Part shown: piece after piece, positions 17,026-25,558 of the stretch
Numbering within the stretch: the first letter of the stretch is position 1
Layout: every line of letters begins with the position of its first letter
Source of the DNA: Lachnospiraceae bacterium
Lineage (GTDB): Bacteria; Bacillota; Clostridia; Lachnospirales; Lachnospiraceae
DNA length: 64,000 bases
Reading direction: 5' to 3'
NCBI GenBank assembly: GCA_017546025.1
Contig: JAFYYS010000018.1
Span: 62,001-126,000 of the forward strand
Notes under the pieces: model-generated
What the model was told of the DNA's origin: nothing
The model's database searches: none
What the model saw: the letters and a program-made list of their open reading frames with translations, nothing else
Position numbers and translations under genes: made by a program

Positions 17026-18501
17026 TTAGAACAGTCCGGAAACGATTCTCTCGAGGAAATTCGTAAGCGGATCCGGGAATACACCGAGCACGATTGCAAG
17101 AATCGAGCCGATGATAAGCGGCGGCAACAGGTACATGCTCTTCGGACACCGCTCTGTCTCCTCTTCGGTCTTTCCGAAGAAGGCGTCTGCGGATACCGTC
17201 AAAAGGTAGCCTGCCGTAAGAAGCGCACTGATCAAAAGGACAGCCGGTGCCAGATACATGAACACAGGAAGACCGGATTCAATTGCACCTTCAGCGAGGT
17301 ACCATTTGCTGATGAAGCCCGAAAGCGGCGGAATGCCGACAAGCGCAAGGCCCGCCACGGTGAAGCACCGCATGGTCGAAGGCAGAACCTTTCCGATTCC
17401 CTTTAACTCGGTAACCGTCTTCTTTCCGGTCTGCACAATGATTGCGCCGGCACAGAGGAAAAGCAGGTTCTTAATGACGGAATGGAACACGACGTGCATC
17501 AAAGCACCGGTAAGCGCCGTGCCCGAAAGCAGGTAGATGCCCGTCAGGCAGTAAGACGTCTGGCTGACCGTCGAATAGGCAAGCCTCTTCTTCAAAAGTT
17601 TCTCGCGGAAAGCAAGCATGGAGCCGAGGAATACCGTAAAGAGCGACAGGCACAAAAGCGCGTCCATCACCCACGTTTCCTGCAAAAACTCCTGTCCTAC
17701 CGAGTAGAAAATCACGCGTACGGTGAACAGTATTCCCATCTTCGTGATGTTACCGGAAAGGAGCGCCGAAGCCGGGGACGGAGCCACCGGATGTGCCTTC
17801 GGAAGCCATCCGTGAAGCGGGAACATACCGGCCTTGCACGCAAGACCGACAAGCATCAGAAAGATGACCGGAAGCAGCACGGACTTATTTGCGCCGGCCT
17901 TTAAGAAGCCGCCCTCAAGATAGCCGAGCTTTCCGCCCGGACGGTCGCCGTCCATGGCATTTGCGTACAAAAAGAATATGCCGCAAAGCCCGAGGAACGC
18001 ACCGGCCACGGAATAATACAGATACGTAAGGCCCGCCGACACAGCCTCCTTCGTTCTCTCATGAAGAACGAGGGGAAATGTGACGAGCGTCATCATCTCG
18101 TAAAACAGATAGGTCGTAACCAGGTTACCCGAATAGCAGACGCCGAGCAGCGCACCGAGGGAAAGCAGCGAGAACATCTGGTATTTCGTCTCGCGCTCGT
18201 CCTCAGCCAGATACCCGAACGAGAACCAGGTTGACAGGAACCACATGAATGCGGTAATCCCCGCGAATACCTGCGAAATGCCGTCAGACCGGAAGTAAAC
18301 CGGCAGCTCCGGCAAAAGCGGCAGAACCGTAATAGAAAGGCCTCCGGTCTGCGAAATGATCAGTACGGTAATGCCCGCCGCAAAAACGCAGAACAGCGTG
18401 ATATATTCGGCGGTCTTTTTGCCGAAGCGGTTTCCGAATGCAAGAAGACAGACCGCCCCGCATACGGGAATCAGAACGGGAAGAAGTAAAATCCAATCCA
18501 T
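17026..18501 (-). CDS. Proton-conducting antiporter subunit (MrpD-like)
   Basis: 491-aa membrane subunit of the Proton_antipo_M family. It has the conserved Glu in TYLFYEMMTLVTFPLVL and Lys in GLACKAGMFPLHGWLPKAHP, and PVAPSPASALLSG as in MrpA/MrpD. The repeat of near-identical helix motifs in three consecutive genes shows local gene duplication. AAAGGAG lies 10 nt before the ATG. Its end is 38 bp from the next gene and its start 16 bp from the stop of the preceding one. Confidence 0.88.
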   Translation of the reverse strand: MDWILLLPVLIPVCGAVCLLAFGNRFGKKTAEYITLFCVFAAGITVLIISQTGGLSITVLPLLPELPVYFRSDGISQVFAGITAFMWFLSTWFSFGYLAEDERETKYQMFSLLSLGALLGVCYSGNLVTTYLFYEMMTLVTFPLVLHERTKEAVSAGLTYLYYSVAGAFLGLCGIFFLYANAMDGDRPGGKLGYLEGGFLKAGANKSVLLPVIFLMLVGLACKAGMFPLHGWLPKAHPVAPSPASALLSGNITKMGILFTVRVIFYSVGQEFLQETWVMDALLCLSLFTVFLGSMLAFREKLLKKRLAYSTVSQTSYCLTGIYLLSGTALTGALMHVVFHSVIKNLLFLCAGAIIVQTGKKTVTELKGIGKVLPSTMRCFTVAGLALVGIPPLSGFISKWYLAEGAIESGLPVFMYLAPAVLLISALLTAGYLLTVSADAFFGKTEEETERCPKSMYLLPPLIIGSILAIVLGVFPDPLTNFLERIVSGLF

Positions 18502-18517
18502 TTTCAGTCGTCTCCTT

Positions 18518-20020
18518 TCATGAAAACTGTTTCAGTCCGAGGGAAATCCAGTCGAAAATCGGATTGGATAAAATCCCGAGGATCAGAACGATTACAATAA
18601 ACAGAAAAATCGATACGGCATATGCCTTGCCGGCCCGGAACGACCGGTCTTCATACTGCGCATTCATTCGCGGCGTATATACGCTTATGGACATGCGGAT
18701 GAAGTATACAGCGTTCAGTACCGTACTGACAGCCAACGCAATCAGCGTAACAATCTCCTTCGCCGGGCTCGCGCCGAGAAGCGCAGCCTGCGCGAAATAT
18801 ACCTTTGAGGTAAAGCCCGCGAAAAGCGGGATGCCGACCATCGACAGCGCACCCGCCAAAAAGCCGATTCCGGCCCAAGGGTTTCGGATTCCGGAACCGC
18901 GAAGGTCACGGTAATTCATGCTCTCTCCGGATACCTCCGCCAGTCCGTTCGCCGAAACGAACAGCATGGATTTGGCAGCGGCGTGTGCGAGGATATGGAA
19001 CGTCGAAGCAACCATTCCGGCTTCCACGCCAAGTCCGAAGCCCATGTAAATGTATCCGATCTGCGCAACCGAGGAAAATGCAATCATCCGGCTGATATCC
19101 GTCTGCATGATGGCATCAACGGAGCCGATGATCATGCCGGCAATACCGAACAGGAAAAGCACATCGTCCGCGCCGGTCATCTTGAACACCTCCACGCCTA
19201 CCACGCGGTAGATGAACTTAATCAGCAGGAAGATATAACCCTTTGACACAAGCGACGAAAGAATCGCGCTTGAGGAACAGGTCGAATAGCCGTATGCATC
19301 CGGCAGCCACGCGTGGAACGGAAACAGTGCCGACTTAATGGCAAGTCCGACCGAGAACAGGCCGACCGCGATGATGAGCGGCTCGATGTACGTTTTATTC
19401 TCCGCGATGACCGCAATGGACTCGTGAAGGTTGCTCATCAGAAGGTGTCCCGTGATTCCGTACAGAATCGAAATGGACACAAGCAAAAGACCTGAGCCGA
19501 GAAGCGACATGATCATATACTTGGCAGCAGCCAGAATGTTCCGGCCCCAGCCGCGGATCATGATCAGTCCGGCCGCAGCAATCGTATTGATTTCGACAAA
19601 TACATAACCCGTGAAAAGGTCGTTCGTATAAATCAGTGCAAGAAGCGACGCAAGAAGCAGGTTAATCATGATGAAGTACAGATTCTGCTTCTCCTCGGGC
19701 ACGTCCTTCTCCAAATACTTCAGTCCTCCCGTCAGGGAAAGGAACATGATGATGCAGAAGAACGTCGCCATAAGCGCTTCCAGAACGCCCGCCCGGATTT
19801 CGTTTCCGAACGGCGCCGCAAAACGTCCCATCGTGTACACGAACGGCTCTTCAAGCCCGAGCGTGTAGATTAACGTCATCGCCGATAAAACGGTGCAGGA
19901 AAATACGACGCAAAGCGAAAGGATTCGCGCCTTTTTCCCGGAAAGCACCGACGAAACAGGTCCGGAAACCATCGCCAGAATAATGGTGAAGAAAGGGAAG
20001 TTACGAAAGAAGTCCATCAT
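18518..20020 (-). CDS. Proton-conducting antiporter subunit (MrpD-like, divergent)
   Basis: 500-aa membrane protein of the same family and the most divergent of the four. The Glu motif reads YVFVEINTIAAAGLIM and the Lys motif GLAIKSALFPFHAWLPDAYG, followed by CSSSAILSSL, close to the MrpD proteins found next to MnhC. The first ATG overlaps the mnhC stop (ATGA) and a second ATG follows immediately; AAAGGAG serves either. Position directly after mnhC makes this the likely true MrpD orthologue. Confidence 0.88.
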   Translation of the reverse strand: MMDFFRNFPFFTIILAMVSGPVSSVLSGKKARILSLCVVFSCTVLSAMTLIYTLGLEEPFVYTMGRFAAPFGNEIRAGVLEALMATFFCIIMFLSLTGGLKYLEKDVPEEKQNLYFIMINLLLASLLALIYTNDLFTGYVFVEINTIAAAGLIMIRGWGRNILAAAKYMIMSLLGSGLLLVSISILYGITGHLLMSNLHESIAVIAENKTYIEPLIIAVGLFSVGLAIKSALFPFHAWLPDAYGYSTCSSSAILSSLVSKGYIFLLIKFIYRVVGVEVFKMTGADDVLFLFGIAGMIIGSVDAIMQTDISRMIAFSSVAQIGYIYMGFGLGVEAGMVASTFHILAHAAAKSMLFVSANGLAEVSGESMNYRDLRGSGIRNPWAGIGFLAGALSMVGIPLFAGFTSKVYFAQAALLGASPAKEIVTLIALAVSTVLNAVYFIRMSISVYTPRMNAQYEDRSFRAGKAYAVSIFLFIVIVLILGILSNPIFDWISLGLKQFS

Positions 20021-20391
20021 TCATGCTCCTTTCGCACCAACATGGTGATTTCGTCGATATCAAGCGTATGGTAACGCTCGTAAAGCTTCACGGTAATGCC
20101 GAGCATCAGCGCCGTAACACTGACCGAAACAACGATGCCTGTCAGCACAAGCCCGCTCGGGATGGGATTGATGTACTTTGTCGCATCCGTGTCGCCGTTC
20201 ACGATAATCGGAACGAGTCTGTCACGGATATAACCCATCGACGCGAGGAACAGGTAAACCGCCGTGTCCATGATGTTCAGACCGATGATTTTCTTAATCA
20301 TGTTCCGCTGCAGCAAAAGGTTGCAGAACCCGATGCCGAACAGAATCATGGCAGCAACGCTGACATAGTTTTCCGAAAGATAATGAAGCAT
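20017..20391 (-). CDS. mnhC: Cation:proton antiporter subunit C (MnhC/NuoK-like)
   Basis: Small membrane subunit of about 124 aa with three helices, homologous to NuoK. Motifs: FGIGFCNLLLQRNMIKKIIG and ALMLGITVKLYERY. The frame is open upstream, but ATG at 20391 shares one base with the preceding stop (TGATG) and has GGGGGCGAT before it. The C-terminus DEITMLVRKEHE is cytoplasmic. It pairs with the neighbouring MrpD-like protein in known Mrp complexes. Confidence 0.9.
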   Translation of the reverse strand: MLHYLSENYVSVAAMILFGIGFCNLLLQRNMIKKIIGLNIMDTAVYLFLASMGYIRDRLVPIIVNGDTDATKYINPIPSGLVLTGIVVSVSVTALMLGITVKLYERYHTLDIDEITMLVRKEHE

Positions 20392-21350
20392 CAGATCGCC
20401 CCCTTTCGGAAAAGGGCATAGAAAGCGTACATCGTGCACGCCACTTCGAGTCCCACGAGAATGTTGATAGGCAGAATCAGACCGGCGCTCAGAATCTCTC
20501 CGGCTCTGCCGAGCGGTACAACGGAAGCTATGCCATTTGCCCCGGTAAAAAGATTGTATCCGATCAGCATGCTGTATAAAAGCAGCGAGCCCACCTTGAT
20601 GATATCGTAAATCTTCTCGTTGAAGAACTTCGCCGTTTTGGTAAATCCGAACGAGGCCGAGTAAAGAATCAGACCCGCGCCCATCACGGCACCGCCCGAG
20701 AAACCGCCGCCCGGGCTTAAGTGTCCGTTCACTAAAACGTAAAAACCGAACAGAAAGATCATCGGCACCAAAACGCGCGCGATTGTCGTCAGAATGATGT
20801 CGCCGCCTTCCTCTTCGCCTTCCGCGACAACGGGCTTCTCGTCCTTCCGAAGCTTCAGAAGAATCATGACCGCTATCGTGGCGATGAACAGCACATGCGT
20901 CTCCCCGAACGTATCGAAACCGCGGTATGAAATGATCAGACCGGTAACGATGTTGGTAACGCCGGTCTCCTCTTCGCCTTTTTCAAGGTAGCGCTCGGAA
21001 ACCCCGTTGTTCATCGGGGAGTCGGCGCTTCCGAAGCCCGGCATGAAAGCAATGTTATAAATCAGTACGCCGCAGATTGCGACACACAAAACAACGGCCA
21101 TGACCTGATAGAGTCTGCGGAACCACTTGATTCCGGAATACTCCGCGTAAAGTCTGGCATCCTCTTGGGGATCCTTAATCGGAGGGACAAGGTAATGCTC
21201 CGTGGCTTTTTCATCCTCGGCACGCTCATCGGCAATCTGCTTCTCGAAAAGAGGCATGTAGTCAACGTCCTTCAGCTCCTCTTCGCCCGAGATGTAACGG
21301 CGGAAGCGCGCACGGAAGGATTTTTCGTAATCACTCCTTACCCGGCTCAT
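20391..21350 (-). CDS. mnhB: MbhE-MnhB fusion subunit of cation:proton antiporter
   Basis: 319-aa protein. Residues 1-70 are a charged cytoplasmic extension. Next comes a helix and a segment with TGVTNIVTGLIISYRGFDTF, which resembles the MbhE part of the MrpA C-terminus. The last ~150 residues are an MnhB domain with its hallmark NGHLSPGGGFSGGAVMGAG. ATG at 21350 is selected because AAGGAGG lies 6 nt upstream; the longer open frame upstream reads as an overlap with the MbhD-like gene. The MrpA C-terminal modules are thus redistributed onto separate polypeptides. Confidence 0.85.
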   Translation of the reverse strand: MSRVRSDYEKSFRARFRRYISGEEELKDVDYMPLFEKQIADERAEDEKATEHYLVPPIKDPQEDARLYAEYSGIKWFRRLYQVMAVVLCVAICGVLIYNIAFMPGFGSADSPMNNGVSERYLEKGEEETGVTNIVTGLIISYRGFDTFGETHVLFIATIAVMILLKLRKDEKPVVAEGEEEGGDIILTTIARVLVPMIFLFGFYVLVNGHLSPGGGFSGGAVMGAGLILYSASFGFTKTAKFFNEKIYDIIKVGSLLLYSMLIGYNLFTGANGIASVVPLGRAGEILSAGLILPINILVGLEVACTMYAFYALFRKGAI

Positions 21351-21615
21351 GCTTTTCCTCCTTTCTGTCCCGCGCGTCGATAGCGTTGATTCTTCGAAGG
21401 GTCGCGAAGAAAAGCACCGACGTAACGCCCGCGCCGACTGCAGCCTCGGTGATGGCCAGATCCGGAGCCGAAAGGAACATCCAGATAATGGACATGACAA
21501 GGCTGTAGGACATGAAAATGACGATGGATACAAGCAGGTTCTTCGTGAAGCCTGCGCCCAATGCGCATACAATCAGAAAGAGAACCAGCAGAAGCATAAT
21601 GATTTTCACAATCAT
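21331..21615 (-). CDS. MbhD/DUF4040-type antiporter subunit
   Basis: 94-aa membrane protein with three helices and the family motif LSAPDLAITEAAVGAGVTSV. It corresponds to the MbhD module that in classical Mrp is part of the MrpA C-terminus. It overlaps mnhG by 4 bp and the next gene by 20 bp, so translation is likely coupled. The C-terminal tail is short and strongly charged. Confidence 0.88.
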   Translation of the reverse strand: MIVKIIMLLLVLFLIVCALGAGFTKNLLVSIVIFMSYSLVMSIIWMFLSAPDLAITEAAVGAGVTSVLFFATLRRINAIDARDRKEEKHEPGKE

Positions 21616-21959
21616 GACTCCGAAGCCCCTCCTTCCTCCTGCTCAGGCACTTCGCAATTGTCCTTCAGCTTGGAAGAAACAATGACCTCCATATTGGCCA
21701 GAAGATGGCTCGATACAGGGCTTGCGCACCATAAAAGCACGATAATCAGGCCAAGCTTCAGTGAAAGAATACTCGCCCCGTCAATGACAATCAGACCGAG
21801 AAGCACCAAAAGGATGGCAAGCGTGTCGCACATCGCGGCAGCATGCATGCGGTTCAGCGCAAAACGGAATTTAAACAGACCGAAGGCCGCAATCAGCGAT
21901 ACCAAAAGACCGCCGATAATCAGGATTGCGGCAAATGAGAACACAACCCATTCATTCAT
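21612..21959 (-). CDS. mnhG: Monovalent cation/proton antiporter subunit MnhG
   Basis: 115-aa subunit with three helices; FGLFKFRFALNRMHAAAMCDTL is the family core. ATG at 21959 is supported by AGGAGG six bases upstream and lies inside the 3' end of mnhF. The soluble C-terminus is acidic and ends in EQEEGGASES. Confidence 0.9.
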   Translation of the reverse strand: MNEWVVFSFAAILIIGGLLVSLIAAFGLFKFRFALNRMHAAAMCDTLAILLVLLGLIVIDGASILSLKLGLIIVLLWCASPVSSHLLANMEVIVSSKLKDNCEVPEQEEGGASES

Positions 21960-22263
21960 CTTTGGCCTCCTTTCTCTTCGCACGCTCCCGGTATACGCCG
22001 AGATAGATGCGGGTCAGAATGACAACGGCCAAAAAGGAAATCATGGCATAGATCAGCGCCACATCCAAAAGGTATCCCTGCTTAAGCCACAGAGACAGGA
22101 TGCAGATAATCATGATGGTCAGTGTTCCGAGCATGTTGACCGCCACAATCCGGTCAACGATTTCGGGCCCCTTCACGGCTCTTACCAGAACGCAGAGCAT
22201 GATCAGAACGAGCACCGTAACGGAACCGCCGTACAGCAGATTGTATGCCGACTCAATGTTCAT
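21952..22263 (-). CDS. mnhF: Monovalent cation/proton antiporter subunit MnhF
   Basis: 103-aa membrane subunit with three helices. GPEIVDRIVAVNMLGT is the defining MnhF/PhaF signature; the charged C-terminus is YRERAKRKEAKDE. It overlaps mnhE by 11 bp and mnhG by 8 bp. Confidence 0.92.
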   Translation of the reverse strand: MNIESAYNLLYGGSVTVLVLIMLCVLVRAVKGPEIVDRIVAVNMLGTLTIMIICILSLWLKQGYLLDVALIYAMISFLAVVILTRIYLGVYRERAKRKEAKDE

Positions 22264-22726
22264 CCTTTTCCTCCAGTTCGGTAAGCAAATCTATGAAAAC
22301 AGACTCGTCTATGCCTTCCGCGAACTCCTTATCAAGCGCATGAACGACGTATGTGCCGTCGCGGTCTAAGCTGACCGTGATGGTCCCGGGCGTTAAGGTA
22401 ATGGAATTGGCCAGAAGAACATTATGACGTGACTCCTTAAACGGCTTTTTGAACGTACGAAGAACCGGCTCCGCCTCATAACGGTCCGAAAGAATCAGAC
22501 GGATGACGGCGATGTTAGCCTTGACGATTTCTTTTATGAGCGTTCCGGCATAGCGGAGTGCCCACGGAATGCTTTTGATGACATTCCACTCCCATTTCGA
22601 CCGGTAACCCATGACCAGGCAGAAAAAAAGATAAACGGGTACCGTCAGGAAAAGCCCGAAAATCAGCACCTCTCCCGTGATGCGCCCGTTCAGAATGATC
22701 CACAAAAGCATAAATACAATCAGCAT
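22253..22726 (-). CDS. mnhE: Na+/H+ antiporter subunit E (MnhE)
   Basis: 157-aa subunit with two or three N-terminal helices and a soluble C-terminal domain. LANSITLTPGTITVSLDRDG is the MnhE signature. It is the promoter-proximal gene of the ten-gene antiporter operon. The ribosome site is poor (only AAGAAAGCGG upstream), unlike its neighbours; the transcript leader is predicted to be about 30 nt. Confidence 0.92.
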   Translation of the reverse strand: MLIVFMLLWIILNGRITGEVLIFGLFLTVPVYLFFCLVMGYRSKWEWNVIKSIPWALRYAGTLIKEIVKANIAVIRLILSDRYEAEPVLRTFKKPFKESRHNVLLANSITLTPGTITVSLDRDGTYVVHALDKEFAEGIDESVFIDLLTELEEKDEH

Positions 22727-22764
22727 GTTGTAACCGCTTTCTTCATAAAACCATAATCGAAATT

Positions 22765-22793
22765 ATGATATCACATTTTCCTTCAAAAGTCAA
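22765..22793 (-). promoter_or_regulatory. Sigma-A promoter of antiporter operon
   Basis: On the minus strand TTGACT, 17 bp, TATCAT, with an extended -10 (TGA before TATCAT). The -35 box lies in the T-run of the terminator of the gene upstream. The match and spacing are good and it sits about 40 bp before mnhE. Confidence 0.75.
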
Positions 22794-22826
22794 AAAACGG
22801 TGCAGTTCTTTTGAAGAACCGCACCG
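22792..22826 (-). terminator. Intrinsic terminator of zinc-ribbon protein gene
   Basis: A 13-bp stem (CGGTGCGGTTCTT pairing with AAGAACTGCACCG, one G-T pair) with a three-base loop, followed on the minus strand by TTTTTT. It ends the gene at 22852-23907. Confidence 0.88.
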
Positions 22827-22851
22827 CCTTTGGTGACGCTTATGAAATTGC

Positions 22852-23907
22852 TTATTTCTCCTTAAGACCGAAGGTCTTGAGATTGTCCTTGCCGATCAGG
22901 ATGACATGCCACTCATCATCGGACTTGAAGAACAGATAGTAATCGAAATACTTCTCGCTGCCCTCGTCGCCCTTGAAGCAGGAATTGTTGCCGATCAGGT
23001 AAGCAGACGCGATGTCAACGGACTTGTTGAACACATCGTCGAAGGCTTCCGTCAAAGCATCGAGATCCTTAACCTTCTCAGCGGAAACGATTTCCTCGGT
23101 AACCTTAAGCTCATCGCCGAGCTGCTTAACGCCGTACTTCTCATCGGCATAGAGATACTCCACGAAATCATCGCCGTCGTCGAAGTCATAAACGGACCAT
23201 ACGAAATCACGTGCATAGGAAGGAATCTCATCCTCGTAAGCATCTGCATCGTTGTCGATGATGGCCTGGTCGAGCTTCTTCACGATAGACGTAAACGTCT
23301 TCTGTTCCTTTTCGGAAAGTGCAAGGGCCTGCTTCTCTTCGGTGAAATCCGCAAAATCAAGGAAATCCGGATGGTCATCCGTCAGGTTCGCCCATGCAGC
23401 AAGTCCGCCTGCCGCAAGAACAAGGATGGCAATGATCAGGCCGATGATCAAAGGAGCCTTGGACTTTTTCTTCTTGGGAGCTTCGGGCTGCTGATATACA
23501 GGATGCTGGTATACAGGCTGCTGATATGCGGGCTGCTGATACTGCGGCTGCTGATATACGGGCTGTTGAACCGGAGCCTGCTGGTATACAGGCTGCTGGT
23601 ACTGCGGCTGATGGAATGCCGGCTGCGGCTGAGGCTGCTCAAATACGGGCTGCTGCACCGGAGCTTCGGGGATGACCGGAGCTGCGTTCGCAACTGCTTC
23701 GTTAACGGTCTCAAATACGGGTGCTGCTGCCTCCGTAACTGCTGCCGCAACTTCTTCTTTTACTTCTGCAGCCTGCTCGTTAACAGCAGCTGCAACAGTT
23801 TCTGCCTGTTCAACCACAGACTGGGGAGCTATCCCAATCTTCTCACCGCAGGTCGTACAGAACATGGCACCGTCGGGGTTTTGAGTTCCACATTTCGGGC
23901 AAAACAT
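22852..23907 (-). CDS. Zinc-ribbon membrane protein with PQ-rich repeats
   Basis: Function unknown. The 351-aa protein begins with a zinc ribbon (MFCPKCGTQNPDGAMFCTTC). An Ala/Glu/Val-rich linker follows, then a long low-complexity tract of QQPVYQQPQYQQPAY-type repeats at about residues 95-145. A Lys-rich stop-transfer and one transmembrane helix (PLIIGLIIAILVLAAGGLAA) lead to an external domain of ~150 residues resembling DUF4878-like or small stress-domain proteins. ATG at 23907 is chosen because the ribbon starts there and AAGGAG precedes it. It has its own promoter and terminator. The topology suggests an envelope sensor or scaffold. Confidence 0.75.
   Translation of the reverse strand: MFCPKCGTQNPDGAMFCTTCGEKIGIAPQSVVEQAETVAAAVNEQAAEVKEEVAAAVTEAAAPVFETVNEAVANAAPVIPEAPVQQPVFEQPQPQPAFHQPQYQQPVYQQAPVQQPVYQQPQYQQPAYQQPVYQHPVYQQPEAPKKKKSKAPLIIGLIIAILVLAAGGLAAWANLTDDHPDFLDFADFTEEKQALALSEKEQKTFTSIVKKLDQAIIDNDADAYEDEIPSYARDFVWSVYDFDDGDDFVEYLYADEKYGVKQLGDELKVTEEIVSAEKVKDLDALTEAFDDVFNKSVDIASAYLIGNNSCFKGDEGSEKYFDYYLFFKSDDEWHVILIGKDNLKTFGLKEK
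23497..23640 (-). repeat. Coding tandem repeat (Gln/Pro/Tyr-rich)
   Basis: Imperfect repeats of a CAGCCxGTATAYCAG-type unit encoding QPVYQQ-like hexapeptides within the zinc-ribbon protein. The repeat is in frame and low-complexity, so it is liable to length variation between strains. Confidence 0.8.
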
Positions 23908-23929
23908 ATGATTCACGCTCCTTCTCTTT

Positions 23930-23935
23930 ATTCTA
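23930..23935 (-). promoter_or_regulatory. Possible extended -10 for zinc-ribbon gene
   Basis: TATGATAGAAT on the minus strand gives TG-A-TAGAAT about 25 bp before the start codon. No good -35 is seen; the site overlaps the 3' end of clpX. Confidence 0.4.
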
Positions 23936-23947
23936 TCATAAAACCGT

Positions 23948-25321
23948 TCAGCTCCGCATCTCAATGATGGGCGAACCGGTTCCATTCAGGTAATCCGCGG
24001 TAATCGTTACCGCACCGATGTAGGAATCCTTGGGGATTTCGTACATGATATCGAGCATATACTCTTCGAGGATGGACCGGAGCGCTCTTGCGCCGGTCTC
24101 CCGCTTCAGCGCCTTCTCCGCAATCAGATCAATCGCATCGTCGGCGAAAATCAGCTTGACCTCATCCATGGCGAACAGCTTCTGATACTGCTTGATGATG
24201 GCATTCTTAGGCTCCGTAAGGATTCTCTTCATCGCCTCCTTATCGAGTCCTCTTAAGGCAAATACGACGGGCAGACGGCCGACAAACTCGGGAATCATGC
24301 CGTACTCGCGAAGGTCCTCCATCGTCGTCTTCGCAAGGATGTCCGGATCGTCGTCGTAGCTGTCCTTTAAGTGGGAATTGAAGCCCATCGTAAACGATTT
24401 GGTCAGCCGGTTCTTGACGATTTCGTCAAGCCCCGGAAACGCGCCACCGCAGATGAACAGGATGTTTCTCGTATTCACTGTCGTCGTCGGCACCATGCCG
24501 TTCTTGCTGGATGCTCCGACCGGAACTTCCACGTCGGCACCCTCCAAAAGCTTCAAAAGTCCCTGCTGAACGCTTTCGCCGCTGACATCGCGGCTCGTTG
24601 TATTCTTCTTCTTTGCAATCTTATCGATTTCGTCGATGAAAACGATGCCGTGCTCCGCACGCTCCACATCGTTGTCGGCGTTGGCCAAAAGCTTCGAAAG
24701 CACGCTTTCCACGTCATCGCCGATATAGCCGGCCTCGGTCAGGGATGTCGCATCCGTGATGGCAAGCGGCACATTCAAAAGCCGTGCCAATGTCTGCACC
24801 AGATATGTCTTGCCGCAGCCGGTCGGTCCGACCATCAGCATATTGGACTTTTCAATGATGACATCGTCCTTAAAGGCCTCTTCGTCCTGCCTTTTTACGC
24901 GCTTATAATGGTTGTAAACGGCAACGCTGATGACCTTCTTGGCGTGCTCCTGTCCGATGACGTACTCATCGAGCTTCGCTTTAATCTCATGCGGGGAGGG
25001 AAGCTTCTTGATGTCCATGACATCCTCGGGCTTCTTACCTTCCTCTTCCGTTTCCTTCTTCTTCGGTTTTAAGGTCGTCCGGTTTCCTCCCTGTCCCGGA
25101 AAGATGATGCGCAGATTGCCGATCGGCTTTGACGGATCGGCCGTCTCGTCCTTATTGCCCGTCGCATTCATCAGATCGAACGACTTCTGCAGGCAGTCCT
25201 CACAGATATCGAGCCCCGGAGGCATGTGGAACAGCTTTCCGCATACGCTTTCGGGCCTGTGGCACATCATACAGACATGCTCGTATCCGTCCCTGCCGCT
25301 GTCTTGTTTGTTATCATCCAT
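23948..25321 (-). CDS. clpX: ATP-dependent Clp protease ATP-binding subunit ClpX
   Basis: AAA+ unfoldase that feeds substrates to ClpP. The N-terminal zinc-binding domain has four cysteines (CMMC and ICEDC). Walker A is GPTGCGKT, followed by [20 protein letters not shown], the Walker [12 protein letters not shown], and the C-terminal substrate-processing domain. ATG at 25321 is preferred to an in-frame GTG at 25351, which has no spaced ribosome site. The linker after the zinc domain is longer than usual and rich in Lys/Glu. No clpP or lon is adjacent; the divergent neighbour is another protease, htrA. Confidence 0.95.
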   Translation of the reverse strand: MDDNKQDSGRDGYEHVCMMCHRPESVCGKLFHMPPGLDICEDCLQKSFDLMNATGNKDETADPSKPIGNLRIIFPGQGGNRTTLKPKKKETEEEGKKPEDVMDIKKLPSPHEIKAKLDEYVIGQEHAKKVISVAVYNHYKRVKRQDEEAFKDDVIIEKSNMLMVGPTGCGKTYLVQTLARLLNVPLAITDATSLTEAGYIGDDVESVLSKLLANADNDVERAEHGIVFIDEIDKIAKKKNTTSRDVSGESVQQGLLKLLEGADVEVPVGASSKNGMVPTTTVNTRNILFICGGAFPGLDEIVKNRLTKSFTMGFNSHLKDSYDDDPDILAKTTMEDLREYGMIPEFVGRLPVVFALRGLDKEAMKRILTEPKNAIIKQYQKLFAMDEVKLIFADDAIDLIAEKALKRETGARALRSILEEYMLDIMYEIPKDSYIGAVTITADYLNGTGSPIIEMRS

Positions 25322-25389
25322 ATAACTCTTTCCGCTTCCCTTCCGGAACACTCCCCCTGATGTCCCTCTGAATATGGGTATACATATTT

Positions 25390-25418
25390 ATTTTACTCCA
25401 TACCTGTGACAAATGCAA
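25390..25418 (-). promoter_or_regulatory. Sigma-A promoter of clpX
   Basis: TTGCAT, 17 bp, TAAAAT on the minus strand, about 70 bp upstream of the clpX start. No CtsR or CIRCE heat-shock operator is recognisable in this divergent intergenic region. Confidence 0.65.
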
Positions 25419-25511
25419 TACGGGATTTCCTCATCAGAGAAGCGTTTTTCCTCGGAATCTTCAATTTTGCTTCACATATTCAACACAAACGCGCGGTAAG
25501 GTTATCGTGGT

Positions 25512-25533
25512 AAACGGGAAATCCCGTTTTATT
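25512..25533 (+). promoter_or_regulatory. Terminator-like hairpin in htrA leader
   Basis: AAACGGG-AAAT-CCCGTTT followed by TATTAC, 25 bp before the htrA start. The 7-bp stem with a T-rich 3' side could act as a weak attenuator. No clear upstream promoter was identified on this strand. Confidence 0.35.
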
Positions 25534-25558
25534 ACTGCGATTTACGGAGGCAGATGTC

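Noticed and set aside
22727-22745. Eight-codon upstream frame overlapping the mnhE start
   Set aside because: No ribosome site precedes it; it probably arises by chance in the short leader.
23497-23640. CRISPR-like short repeats
   Set aside because: They are in-frame coding repeats for Gln/Pro/Tyr-rich peptide with no unique spacers.
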